The position numbers were made by a program, and so were the translations under genes. Of a DNA stretch of 55,721 bases, positions 32,834 through 41,267 are shown piece after piece. Numbering within the stretch: the stretch's first letter is position 1; each line of letters opens with the position of its first letter. A model generated the notes under the pieces. The model did no database searches and was not told the DNA's origin. It saw only the letters and a list, made by a program, of their open reading frames with translations. Source of the DNA: Opitutia bacterium UBA7397 (lineage in GTDB: Bacteria; Verrucomicrobiota; Verrucomicrobiia; Opitutales; UBA953); NCBI GenBank assembly GCA_002470605.1, contig DKND01000044.1, positions 44,410-100,130 on the forward strand, written 5' to 3'.

Positions 32834-35404
32834 ATGGATGTTGGGCAAGTTTCCCTCACTCACGTGGAGAAAGAAACGCCCATGCAGAAGCAGTACCGCG
32901 AGATTCGAGAGAAACTCGCACCGGGTACGCTTCTGCTTTTTAGGCTAGGTGATTTTTATGAAGTGTTCGGCGAAGATGCCGAAATCGCTTCCAAAGTCTT
33001 GGGCCTGACCCTTACGAAAAGGCACGAGACTCCGATGGCAGGGTTACCTCACCATGCGGCGACAGCTTACGTGAATCGTCTGCTCGCCGCCGGCTGGAAG
33101 GTCGCAATTTGCGACCAGATGGAAGCCCCGGTGGCCGGCAAATTAGTCCGTCGGGGACTTTCCCGCATCCTCACACCTGGCACAGCCCTAGAGGATGCCC
33201 AATTAGATTCTCGCAAGGGTAACTATCTTGCCGCCATTCACTGGGACAAACAGGGTTGGCACGCCGCATGGCTCGACGTTTCTACCGCCGACTTCAGGCT
33301 GGCGACCGATGCGTCGCCGCACCGCCTTCTACCGCTGCTTCATTCCGTTTCTCCTCGTGAAATCATCCTGCCGGAAGGACTTGAAGCTTCTCCGGAACAC
33401 CGCGAAGCCTTGGAAGTATTCCTGCAAGGCCGAGCCACCTCACGCCTGCCGGGGTGGAATTTCGATATCGAAGCAGGTGCCCGACTTGTTTCGCAGACTT
33501 TATCCGTGCATGGTCTGGCCGGTTTTGGCCTCACAGATCAGCACGCTGCACTCGGTGCTGCGGGCGCGGTCTTAGGCTATGTCACGGATTCACTATGCGA
33601 TCGTCCGAAGAACCTTTTCCGGATAATCGAAACCAAATTAGGATCTTCGGTCCTGCTGGATGCCGCTTCTTCTCGTAACCTTGAATTATTCGCCACCTCC
33701 AATGGCGGAAGGGAAGGTTCACTGCTCGCAGCCATCGATCGGTCGGAAACACCCGCGGGAGCCCGCCAGTTAGCCCTCTGGCTCGCCGAACCCTCAACCG
33801 ATCTATCCATCATTCATGCCCGGCAAGCGGCCATCGGAGAGTTAGTGAAACATCCCGGGGCCTCTGCCCGAATCGGCGAATCCTTGCGGGGTATCCGTGA
33901 CATCCCGCGCATTCTTGCCCGCCTCCAAAATCGGCTAAGAAATCCCCGCGAGCTGGGCGGTATCCGCGATACGCTAAAATCCATGCCAGCCATCAAGGAG
34001 GAGCTCATCGCTTTACCTGGCAAAGCCCTTGAGAGCTACCACGTCAGGATCAACCTACAAACCGAGCTTCTCCATAAGCTCGAACAAGCCCTTGCCGAAG
34101 AACTCCCCGTCGATTTAACCGAAGGCGGAGCCTTAAAGGCAGGCTATGACCCGGAGCTTGACCGGCTTCGCGTCCTAGCCTCGGACAGTAAGGGTTGGAT
34201 TGCCGAATTCGAACGCAACGAACAGGCCCGCACCGGCATCAAATCCTTAAAAGTTAGATATAACGGTAATTTCGGCTATGCGATCGAGATTACCAAGGCC
34301 AACCTACCATCCATTCCGGCGGACTACATCCGCAAGCAAACGATGGTCAATGCGGAGCGCTTTACGACCGAAGAACTCCGCACCAAAGAACGCGAAGTCC
34401 TGCGCGCCGATGAGCAATCGCTGGCACGCGAGACCGAACTCTTCCAAGCCCTGCTTGCCAATGTCATCGAACACACGGAAGAGCTCCTGCTTACCTCCGG
34501 GACCTTAGCTGAAATAGACGTGCTTCGGGGCTGGGCCGAGCTCGCTCGGGAAGCAAACTGGACACGACCGACCGTAGACGGCTCCGACGCGTTAGCCATC
34601 GAACAAGGACGACACCCGGTCGTGGAACAAATGCTGAATGCCCGCCCTGGCGCAGGATCCTTCGTCCCTAATGACACTCAGTTAAGCAGCTCGGGCGAAC
34701 AGATCGCCTTGCTGACGGGACCGAATATGGCCGGTAAATCTACTTACATCCGGCAAGTCGCGCTTATTTCTTTACTCGCACATCTCGGTTCATGGGTACC
34801 GGCGAAATCCGCGCGCATCGGCCTGATAGACCGTATCTTTTGTCGGGTCGGAGCCTCGGACGAACTCTCGCGGGGTAATTCGACTTTCATGGTCGAGATG
34901 AACGAAACCTCGAACATCCTTAATAATGCCACGGCACGATCCCTCGTCGTTTTGGATGAGATCGGCCGCGGTACGAGCACCTACGATGGGATCAGCATCG
35001 CATGGGCTGTTGCGGAGCATCTGCACGGAACCGGAACGGAAGGGCCGCGTACGCTTTTCGCCACCCACTATCATGAGCTGACGAATCTCTCCGGCTCCCT
35101 CGTACGCCTGCGTAATTGGTCCGTTGAGGTCAAAGAGTGGAAAGATGAAATTGTCTTCGTTCGTCGGGTCGTCCCAGGAGCCGCCGACCGTTCTTACGGC
35201 ATCCAAGTGGCCAGACTTGCCGGGATGCCACCCTCGGTCGTCACACGGGCACGCGAAATCCTTGCCGGACTAGAAATAGGGGAGGGCCTTCCAGACACTA
35301 CGAAAGAAAAATCTAAGCCTGGGTCCCTCAAGGCAGCCAAAGAAAATAACACGCCGAACCTGCCACCCAAAACCGAGGGTCCGCAGTTAGATTTATTCGC
35401 TTAG
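32834..35404 (+). CDS. mutS: DNA mismatch repair protein MutS
   Basis: Recognises mismatches and signals repair. 856 residues from the ATG at 32834; a TTG 6 nt upstream is also in frame. The N-terminus has the mismatch-recognition motif FRLGDFYEVFGEDAE (Phe wedge and Glu). The ATPase has Walker A GPNMAGKSTY, FCRVGASDELSRGNSTFMVE, and Walker B LVVLDEIGRGTSTYDG. The C-terminal tail (KPGSLKAAKENNTPNLPPK) is low complexity and ends QLDLF, a beta-clamp-binding-like peptide. The stop overlaps that of the convergent lipoate ligase-like gene by 3-4 bp. Confidence 0.96.
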   Translation: MDVGQVSLTHVEKETPMQKQYREIREKLAPGTLLLFRLGDFYEVFGEDAEIASKVLGLTLTKRHETPMAGLPHHAATAYVNRLLAAGWKVAICDQMEAPVAGKLVRRGLSRILTPGTALEDAQLDSRKGNYLAAIHWDKQGWHAAWLDVSTADFRLATDASPHRLLPLLHSVSPREIILPEGLEASPEHREALEVFLQGRATSRLPGWNFDIEAGARLVSQTLSVHGLAGFGLTDQHAALGAAGAVLGYVTDSLCDRPKNLFRIIETKLGSSVLLDAASSRNLELFATSNGGREGSLLAAIDRSETPAGARQLALWLAEPSTDLSIIHARQAAIGELVKHPGASARIGESLRGIRDIPRILARLQNRLRNPRELGGIRDTLKSMPAIKEELIALPGKALESYHVRINLQTELLHKLEQALAEELPVDLTEGGALKAGYDPELDRLRVLASDSKGWIAEFERNEQARTGIKSLKVRYNGNFGYAIEITKANLPSIPADYIRKQTMVNAERFTTEELRTKEREVLRADEQSLARETELFQALLANVIEHTEELLLTSGTLAEIDVLRGWAELAREANWTRPTVDGSDALAIEQGRHPVVEQMLNARPGAGSFVPNDTQLSSSGEQIALLTGPNMAGKSTYIRQVALISLLAHLGSWVPAKSARIGLIDRIFCRVGASDELSRGNSTFMVEMNETSNILNNATARSLVVLDEIGRGTSTYDGISIAWAVAEHLHGTGTEGPRTLFATHYHELTNLSGSLVRLRNWSVEVKEWKDEIVFVRRVVPGAADRSYGIQVARLAGMPPSVVTRAREILAGLEIGEGLPDTTKEKSKPGSLKAAKENNTPNLPPKTEGPQLDLFA

Positions 35405-36096
35405 ATTCTTTGATTCCATTCCTGGGATGCGAATTTTGCCCAGCTTCCTTCGTGATCGAACTGATTATAGATCGGCTCGGGAACTGCCACGGGGGAACTA
35501 CCAAGCGAACGACCCAGCGCTTCGGTAAAATCTTTTTCGAATCGCAACCAATTGCACTCTGGCAAGAAGGGTTGCCAGACATAACCTTCGATCAGGAGTC
35601 CGTGACGGTTGCGCTTTTGAGCCGCCCCAGCGATTTTCTTTCCGGTGTCGGTCCGGATGAGGTCGTTAGGTTCCGCACGCTGGGAGCAATCATCAGGGGC
35701 AAGGAATTCGCGGCTGCCGCTTGGCGCAGCCACCAAAGCCACTGGGAGCCCTTGTGCCTTCAAGGCCTCAGCTAAGGCCTGGTGAACGAGGGCGTAACTC
35801 GCCATGGCATCGGCTTGGCTCAACGGATGACTCGCCGGGATGACCAGCGCGAAGGTCCAATCGTTCAGGTGAGAGACCAGACCACCCCCCGTGCAACGCC
35901 GCACAAGCGGGTATGCTGCCGGCACCTGCGCGCGATATTTAGACCAAGACTGGGAGACGCCGAAAGTAAATGCCGGTTCGGACCAAGCAAAGGGGCGAAA
36001 ACGTACACGATCCTGTTGAGGATATTTCTCTAAGAGGAGCAAATCAGCTGACATGTTTGCAACCGCATCGGCGGACTGGCGCGGAAGGACGTCCAT
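35401..36096 (-). CDS. Lipoate-protein ligase A / octanoyltransferase-family protein
   Basis: 231 residues of the biotin/lipoate ligase fold. The opening LPRQSADAVANMSADLLLLE is typical of LplA/LipM. The substrate site is VRRCTGGGLVSHLNDWTFAL and the lysine region is KKIAGAAQKRNRHGLLIEG. A cysteine (DDCSQ) lies upstream of the KKIAGAAQ lysine at about the place of the LipM active-site cysteine, so octanoyl transfer is possible; ligase activity cannot be excluded. It likely lipoylates SucB or the glycine-cleavage H protein. It is preceded by the RmlD-like gene (2 bp gap). Confidence 0.82.
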   Translation of the reverse strand: MDVLPRQSADAVANMSADLLLLEKYPQQDRVRFRPFAWSEPAFTFGVSQSWSKYRAQVPAAYPLVRRCTGGGLVSHLNDWTFALVIPASHPLSQADAMASYALVHQALAEALKAQGLPVALVAAPSGSREFLAPDDCSQRAEPNDLIRTDTGKKIAGAAQKRNRHGLLIEGYVWQPFLPECNWLRFEKDFTEALGRSLGSSPVAVPEPIYNQFDHEGSWAKFASQEWNQRI

Positions 36097-36098
36097 AA

Positions 36099-37064
36099 TC
36101 AGTAATCTATCCCTTTTTCGATTAAACGCACGACCTTTCGGCCGGTTTCCTTTTCATACCAATCTTCGCAGCCACGCGGGACGCGTAATTCGCCAAGTTG
36201 TTCATCGAAAGCTTGGACGGGCGTCTTTAATTTTCCAGCCAAGGGATGAAGTTGCAGGCTTAAGTCGCGAGGTCTTGTACCTAGGTTAGGAGCCGTCGAG
36301 CGGAGCGAAGCCACGATAAGCTTATCAGCATCAAGCCCGAAATGTTCAGCGATGCGCACACCCATCTGATAACGACTGAGCGCATCCGCACCCGCCCAAT
36401 GATAGACGCCAGAGAGATTAGACCTTTCGCAAAGCTCGACGGCCACATCGGCAAGATTGCTCAGCGCCACCGGCTGACGGATTTCGTCCGTGAAAAGAGA
36501 GGTCGGCCGCCCGGCCACCCAGTCGCGAAAAAGTCTTTCGTGCAACCCACGATCACCCTTGGGCGAGTTGCCGTTAATCAAAGTCGTCCGAATGACTGCC
36601 GCGTGCTCTCGGCCATATTTCAGAACCTCGATCTCGCCGGCAGCTTTCGTCTTTCCATAAAGATGAAGCGGGGAGGGCACGTCCGTGTGCTGATACCTTC
36701 CAGCTTCGCCATCAAACACCATGTCCGTTGAAAAATGAATGACTTTCCCGCCAAGGTGAAAGGCGAGTTGGGCCAACTGACGGGGCAATAAATGATTAAT
36801 CTTATCTGCTAACGAAGGATTTTGCGTACAAGCATCGATCGTTGCCAAGGCTGCGCAATTGATGATGGCCTGCGGGAATTCTTCGAGAATCAATGCTTCC
36901 AATTTCACCTCATCGGTCAGATCTAAGGCTAAAGCTTGGCGCGCTCCTTCGATCGTCGGGAGACGCGTTCCTCCTAACGCGATAACCTGATGGCCTCGGC
37001 GCAGTGCAGACAGCACGACCTCACGGCCAAGAAACCCCGTCGCACCTGTGACCACAATTTTCAT
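36099..37064 (-). CDS. RmlD-like NAD(P)-dependent sugar reductase (SDR)
   Basis: 321 residues from the ATG at 37064; an in-frame upstream extension is unlikely. The Rossmann motif is TGATGFLG at the N-terminus. INCAALATIDACTQNP, the catalytic HFSTDMVFDGEAG...SPLHLYGKTKAAGE (Ser, YxxxK) and GVYHWAGADALSRYQM match the dTDP-4-dehydrorhamnose reductase (RmlD) subgroup. No rmlA, rmlB or rmlC is nearby, so the true substrate may be another nucleotide sugar. It is the first gene of a two-gene unit with the lipoate ligase-like gene. Confidence 0.85.
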   Translation of the reverse strand: MKIVVTGATGFLGREVVLSALRRGHQVIALGGTRLPTIEGARQALALDLTDEVKLEALILEEFPQAIINCAALATIDACTQNPSLADKINHLLPRQLAQLAFHLGGKVIHFSTDMVFDGEAGRYQHTDVPSPLHLYGKTKAAGEIEVLKYGREHAAVIRTTLINGNSPKGDRGLHERLFRDWVAGRPTSLFTDEIRQPVALSNLADVAVELCERSNLSGVYHWAGADALSRYQMGVRIAEHFGLDADKLIVASLRSTAPNLGTRPRDLSLQLHPLAGKLKTPVQAFDEQLGELRVPRGCEDWYEKETGRKVVRLIEKGIDY

Positions 37065-37071
37065 AGCCACT

Positions 37072-37099
37072 TCTATGCCTACACCAACCCAAGTGGCAA
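37072..37099 (-). promoter_or_regulatory. Putative promoter of the RmlD-like gene
   Basis: TTGCCA (37099-37094), 16-bp spacer, CATAGA (37077-37072), 7 nt to the ATG at 37064. The -35 ends 29 nt before the start codon. Confidence 0.4.
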
Positions 37100-37163
37100 G
37101 CGGGTACAAGTTTTCACCCACGCTTGCCAAAACCATCCGAAGTCACATTGATTAGGCTTATCC

Positions 37164-38261
37164 ATGGGTTCATACTCCGATCTAGCCAACCGTCCAGTAC
37201 TGACTCAGCCCGTCTACGAGGCCGGGCGACCAATCGAAGTGGTCGCGCGTGAGTTCGGCTTAGACCCAGCTACGGTGATCAAATTAGCCTCCAATGAAAA
37301 CCCGCTTGGCCCATCCCCGCTTGGACTCACGGCCGCCCGTAAAGCCCTTGAAGTTTGTCACCTTTATCCTGATGGCGGCTGCACTTTCCTTCGTGAAAAA
37401 TTAGCCAAGAAATGGAACCTGGCACCGCATAATTTCGTTATCGGTAACGGCTCCAACGAAGTCATGATCTTACTCGCCCAAGCGTTCTTACGTCCTGGGG
37501 ATGAAGTCGTCTTCGGCTCCCAAGCATTCATCGTCTATAAGCTCGCGACGATGCTATTTGGCGCGACGGCCGTCGAAGTGCCCATGCCCGGCTTTAGGCA
37601 TGATCTCAATGCCATGCGGGCCGCGGTAACTAGTCGCACGCGTATCTTATTCTTGGCCAGTCCGAATAACCCCACGGGCGGAACGGATGAGCCCGCCGAT
37701 ATCCTGGCGCTCGCCGCGTCTCTTCCCGAAGACGTGATTTTCTGCTTAGACGAAGCTTATGCCGAATACCTTGAGCAATCTGCAGACCTTCGACCCCTGA
37801 TGGCTTCGGGTCGTAAGGTCGTGGTCAGTCGTACTTTCTCCAAGGCTTACGGTTTGGCCGGCTTGCGCGTTGGATATCTCATGGGTTCGAGCGAAGTCTG
37901 CGGATTACTTAATCGCGTACGCCAACCATTCAACGTGAACTTGCCCGCCTTGGCCGCCGCCGAAGCCGCCCTCGATGACGTTGCTTTCGTTACCCGCACC
38001 AAGGAAGTCAACGCCCAGGGCTTAAGACAACTTAGTGCCGGCCTAAAGGCTTTAGGCTGCGAATTCATCGAAGGAAAAGCTAATTTTCTGGCGGCCAAGA
38101 TACCGCAGGCCGATGAGGCCTTCCTGCACCTTCAGAGAGCAGGCGTAATCGTTCGTCCCCTCAAGGGATATGGTATGACGGGTTGGTTACGTCTCACCGT
38201 CGGCACCACTGCCCAGAATGAGCGCCTTTTAAACGAGCTTACCCAACTGATTTCCCGATGA
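37164..38261 (+). CDS. hisC: Histidinol-phosphate aminotransferase
   Basis: PLP-dependent aminotransferase of histidine synthesis. 365 residues. LASNENPLGPSP, YPDGGCTFLREKLA, FLASPNNPTGG, FCLDEAYAEYL and the PLP-lysine motif SRTFSKAYGLAGLRVGY give a clear class I/II HisC. The start ATG follows the sequence TTATCC with no Shine-Dalgarno. Its stop overlaps the next ATG (ATGA). hisF is 6 kb away on the other strand, so there is no his operon here. Confidence 0.96.
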   Translation: MGSYSDLANRPVLTQPVYEAGRPIEVVAREFGLDPATVIKLASNENPLGPSPLGLTAARKALEVCHLYPDGGCTFLREKLAKKWNLAPHNFVIGNGSNEVMILLAQAFLRPGDEVVFGSQAFIVYKLATMLFGATAVEVPMPGFRHDLNAMRAAVTSRTRILFLASPNNPTGGTDEPADILALAASLPEDVIFCLDEAYAEYLEQSADLRPLMASGRKVVVSRTFSKAYGLAGLRVGYLMGSSEVCGLLNRVRQPFNVNLPALAAAEAALDDVAFVTRTKEVNAQGLRQLSAGLKALGCEFIEGKANFLAAKIPQADEAFLHLQRAGVIVRPLKGYGMTGWLRLTVGTTAQNERLLNELTQLISR

Positions 38262-38653
38262 ATTTCGATGAAGCCGTCCGCCTGATCCGTGCCAAGGATC
38301 CGCGCTACCAGGCACAAGCCTACGATCTCGTCAGGGTCGGCTTAGATCACGCGCAAAAAATAGTCTACGGCGAAGCAAAGAAAGGGAAAAGCCTGGTCAA
38401 CCGACATGTCACCGGCCCTCAGTTACTGGAAGGCTTTCGGCAGCACGTCCTGACGACCTACGGACCAATGTCTTACCCCTTGCTCCAAAACTGGGGCCTG
38501 AAGAAATCCAGTGACGTGGGTAATATCGTGTTTAATATCATTGAGACCGGCATGTTTGGACGTTCGCCTGAGGACAACTTGGAAGACTTTGCAGAGGTCT
38601 ATGACTTCAAGGAGACCTTCCATAAGCCGTTTGAACCCGGCAACTCCAACTAA
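38258..38653 (+). CDS. Small conserved PVC protein, Minf_1886-like
   Basis: 131 residues, no signal peptide. The fold is likely helical at the N-terminus (NFDEAVRLIRAKDPRYQ). The late region IVFNIIETGMFGRSPEDNLEDFAEVYDF followed by FKETFHKPF resembles the Minf_1886 family named from Methylacidiphilum; I recall this from family naming and cannot confirm it here. It is translationally coupled to hisC (ATGA). The function is unknown. Its stop overlaps that of the HAD-DciA gene by 3-4 bp. Confidence 0.68.
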   Translation: MNFDEAVRLIRAKDPRYQAQAYDLVRVGLDHAQKIVYGEAKKGKSLVNRHVTGPQLLEGFRQHVLTTYGPMSYPLLQNWGLKKSSDVGNIVFNIIETGMFGRSPEDNLEDFAEVYDFKETFHKPFEPGNSN

Positions 38654-39705
38654 GCATTAACGAGACTGATCAGGCGAACATCCTGACAGCCCCGCAGCAG
38701 CCGGATTTTAGCCAGCATGGACCGTTCATGAAAACGTACTTCCGATTTGATGACAGCGTTTTCGCATTGGACTACCAGTTTGCCGCCTTCAAGCACGCGT
38801 ACCGGGGCGCAACGTTTCGCCAGTTTAAGCGGCAAAAGTTCATGCCAATGCGCAATGATGGCGTCTTCCGGTACGGGTCGTCCTAAACGCAGTTTCTTGA
38901 AAGCTTCGGCCACCGCATCGTCCATCGTCTTAAGCGGTCGGTCCGTCGATCGCCCACGGTCTTCAGGCAAGCCGCTCAAATTAGCCAAGAGATTGAGTAC
39001 GGTACGGGAAAACTTACCCTTCTGCTTACCCTCGGTGACCAAGGCGCGAATTAAATAAGGCAACTCGATGAGCTTCTCCGCCCGTAAGCAACGTTCAGGC
39101 GCATAGGCGCCGCCGACGATGACTCCGGTTGCTCCCGCATCTCTGGCCGCTTCACCGTCGAGCAAAGGATCGTTACCGATATGGACCAGCGCGGAGGTTG
39201 CGACGCCAAGTTGCCGCGCAGCATGTGAAAAGAATTTCGCATCCGGTTTGGCGAGGGCTATTTCTGAAGAAAGGAATATTCCGTCGAGATGCTTGGCTAA
39301 GCCCTTCGCCTCCAGGACTTGGCGCATCCTGGTGTCAGCATTAGAGAGGACGCCTACTTTGATGCCTAAGAATTTTATTGCCGTAATCGCATTGACCGCA
39401 CCGGGCTGAAGCCGCCAATTCTTTTCATCTGCAAAAGCATGCCAGCATTCCTGGAAGACGGTTTCAAGTTTTGCGGCTGGCAGGGAAGGGCCGAAACATC
39501 GCTGCACGACCTCTCGCCAAAAAACTTCGGGCTTCGACCGTTGGGGCCCGCCCTTGAATGCCAGCGGAAAGGCCGCATCAAGAAACGCCGGGAGAACATC
39601 GACACCGTGCCGCTGGGCGCAACGCGCATAGATCGTGCCGACGGAGGGGTGGGGCACGACCAAAGTTCCGGCTAAATCAAAAGTTACTGCCTGGACGATT
39701 GCCAT
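38650..39705 (-). CDS. HAD-family hydrolase fused to a DciA (DUF721) domain
   Basis: 351 residues in one frame. Residues 1 to about 225 are a HAD hydrolase of the HDHD3/REG-2 kind: motif I FDLAGTL (nucleophile D10; A12 in place of the usual second Asp), motif II VLSNAD, motif III lysine in LAKPDAKFF, motif IV GNDPLLDGEAA. Residues about 235-351 are a DUF721 domain: FSRTVLNLLANLSGLPEDRG, DDAIIAHWHELL-like helix, then CAPVRVLEGGKLVVQCEN and LLRGCQDVRLISL. DUF721 is the DciA replicative-helicase loader domain. An internal in-frame TTG near the junction could give a separate DciA product, but no Shine-Dalgarno supports it. Confidence 0.82.
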   Translation of the reverse strand: MAIVQAVTFDLAGTLVVPHPSVGTIYARCAQRHGVDVLPAFLDAAFPLAFKGGPQRSKPEVFWREVVQRCFGPSLPAAKLETVFQECWHAFADEKNWRLQPGAVNAITAIKFLGIKVGVLSNADTRMRQVLEAKGLAKHLDGIFLSSEIALAKPDAKFFSHAARQLGVATSALVHIGNDPLLDGEAARDAGATGVIVGGAYAPERCLRAEKLIELPYLIRALVTEGKQKGKFSRTVLNLLANLSGLPEDRGRSTDRPLKTMDDAVAEAFKKLRLGRPVPEDAIIAHWHELLPLKLAKRCAPVRVLEGGKLVVQCENAVIKSEVRFHERSMLAKIRLLRGCQDVRLISLVNA

Positions 39706-39784
39706 AAGGTCATGAAGCCGAAGGGAATACCCGACAGGCGGGCGGTAAAGTTTGCAACTTAACGAACAAATTCATCGAAATATT

Positions 39785-39808
39785 AAGGAAAAGCCCGATG
39801 TTATCGGG
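39785..39808 (-). terminator. Possible intrinsic terminator upstream of the HAD-DciA gene
   Basis: On the minus strand CCCGAT, loop AAC, ATCGGG (39808-39794) is followed by CTTTTCCTT. The stem is perfect. It could stop antisense read-through from nadB-panE across the lipoprotein gene. Confidence 0.45.
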
Positions 39809-39836
39809 GTCAATCTCTCCCTTATGATGTCCCGAC

Positions 39837-39864
39837 TTGTCTAATCGCAAGAACGAGTAATAAA
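39837..39864 (+). promoter_or_regulatory. Putative promoter of the lipoprotein gene
   Basis: TTGTCT (39837-39842), 16-bp spacer, AATAAA (39859-39864, 4/6), 6 nt to the ATG (39871). Confidence 0.42.
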
Positions 39865-39870
39865 CAAGTT

Positions 39871-40347
39871 ATGAACCTTCCCCGTCTCGGCCAGATGGCC
39901 CTCGTTGCGCTCTTTGCCTTAATTTCTGTCGCTTGTAATACGAGCCCGACGACTTCGAACGAGCTCAAATCGGTAACCAAGGTCTATGTGGCAGACACGG
40001 CGCCTTCTAATTCAAGCGAAACCAACGCACTCAACAACGCCGTCCACGACACGGCCGTCCGAGAATTACAGCGCTTGGGCTATGCCATCGCCACCAACAG
40101 CAACGAGGCCAACGCCACCCTCCGAAGCTCTTGGCGCGTTCGCAAGGGAGAAGGCGTGCGCAATGATTCCTCTTCCCTCTCACTTTCCTTGTCGCTCTTC
40201 AGTAAGTCCGGCCAGCGCCTCTTTGATGCGGATTCTGGTCCCGCTGTCTTGGCCAACTTCTGGAACGAATCCCGCGCCAACTCGGAAGTCATTGCGATCC
40301 TAGCACGCCTCCCTCACGCAGAGATGGGTGCGGCTTCTCATAAATAA
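39871..40347 (+). CDS. Putative small lipoprotein of unknown function
   Basis: 158 residues. The N-terminus is a signal sequence (MNLPRLGQMALVALFALISVAC) with a candidate lipidated cysteine at 22; the -3 residue is Ser rather than Leu/Val/Ile, so the lipobox is not ideal. The mature part has strands interspersed with ATNSNEANATLRSSWRVR and a Ser/Leu repeat (SLSLSLSLFSKSG). It resembles short proteins of the DUF4136 kind in general character only. It is monocistronic, 2 bp from the convergent panE stop. I do not recognise a function; outer-membrane or periplasmic location is inferred. Confidence 0.72.
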   Translation: MNLPRLGQMALVALFALISVACNTSPTTSNELKSVTKVYVADTAPSNSSETNALNNAVHDTAVRELQRLGYAIATNSNEANATLRSSWRVRKGEGVRNDSSSLSLSLSLFSKSGQRLFDADSGPAVLANFWNESRANSEVIAILARLPHAEMGAASHK

Positions 40348-40349
40348 GC

Positions 40350-41267
40350 TTAGGGCTTTCGGAAGCTCAGTTTAGCCAGGATTTCTGCCTTCAAAGCCTG
40401 CAGTTCTGGCATGCTTATACCTGCTAATTCCCCGCGACGGAGAGGCTCTCCCCAGATTCCTTCCACCTCGACCTCACGTCCTTCCAGATAGTCAATCAGA
40501 CTTGAAGGGCGATAGGCGCCCATCGTCTCGGTAACCTTGAACTGCGAAGGTATATGACTCGCTTTAAACGGGTGACCACGAGCTGCGGCGGCTGCACTTA
40601 CCTCTGACATGAGCTTAAGAGCACGCTCCGCCAACATGGGAGCCGCCAGGATCTTGTCCGTGGTCACTCCCCCGGCCGCGATGGAAAGGCCGTTAAAAGG
40701 AATATTCCAACAGAGTTTGCGCCATAAGATACCTTCCAAGGAGTCATCAGACTCACACTCAACGCCCGCGTCCTTAAAGATGCTCACGCAAGTCTCCACG
40801 ACCGCATTGCATGGCCCCTGAGCCGCCGCCATCCGAACGTAGCCCGCGAGTTGAGTATCAATGACACCAGGGGCAATGCGATTGATGCAAACAAAGCAAA
40901 GCCCGCCAACAATCAGTGAAGCGGGATGGATTTGAGAGAGAAACTCCACATTCCCCATGCCGTTCTGCAGGGTGAGTAAAACCGTCTTGGGCCCTAACAC
41001 CGGACGTAACAGGGCAGGGAGCGACCCGTTGGCGGTAGATTTGGTGGCAACTACGACCAGGTCACAAAGGCCGATCGGCTGGGTAGTCATAACCGCCGAC
41101 GCCACCTGCACCAGTTTGGACGTATCACCCGCCTTAAGAGTCAAACCGTTTGTCGTGATGAAAGCCGCATCACGGCGAGTGACCAGATGCACTTCATGGC
41201 CGCGTTGAGCTAATAAACCGCCATACCAACCGCCGATGGCACCGGCACCAACGATGGCTATTTTCAT
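40350..41267 (-). CDS. panE: 2-dehydropantoate 2-reductase
   Basis: Reduces ketopantoate to pantoate with NADPH. 305 residues. The nucleotide motif is IVGAGAIGGWYGG near 4-16. VTRRD, KSTANGSLPALL and the central LQNGMGN are family features, and the late helix has KLCWNIPFNGLSIAAGG. The ATG overlaps the nadB stop by 4 bp (ATGA). Pairing with nadB suggests coordinated cofactor (NAD and CoA) synthesis. Confidence 0.95.
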   Translation of the reverse strand: MKIAIVGAGAIGGWYGGLLAQRGHEVHLVTRRDAAFITTNGLTLKAGDTSKLVQVASAVMTTQPIGLCDLVVVATKSTANGSLPALLRPVLGPKTVLLTLQNGMGNVEFLSQIHPASLIVGGLCFVCINRIAPGVIDTQLAGYVRMAAAQGPCNAVVETCVSIFKDAGVECESDDSLEGILWRKLCWNIPFNGLSIAAGGVTTDKILAAPMLAERALKLMSEVSAAAAARGHPFKASHIPSQFKVTETMGAYRPSSLIDYLEGREVEVEGIWGEPLRRGELAGISMPELQALKAEILAKLSFRKP

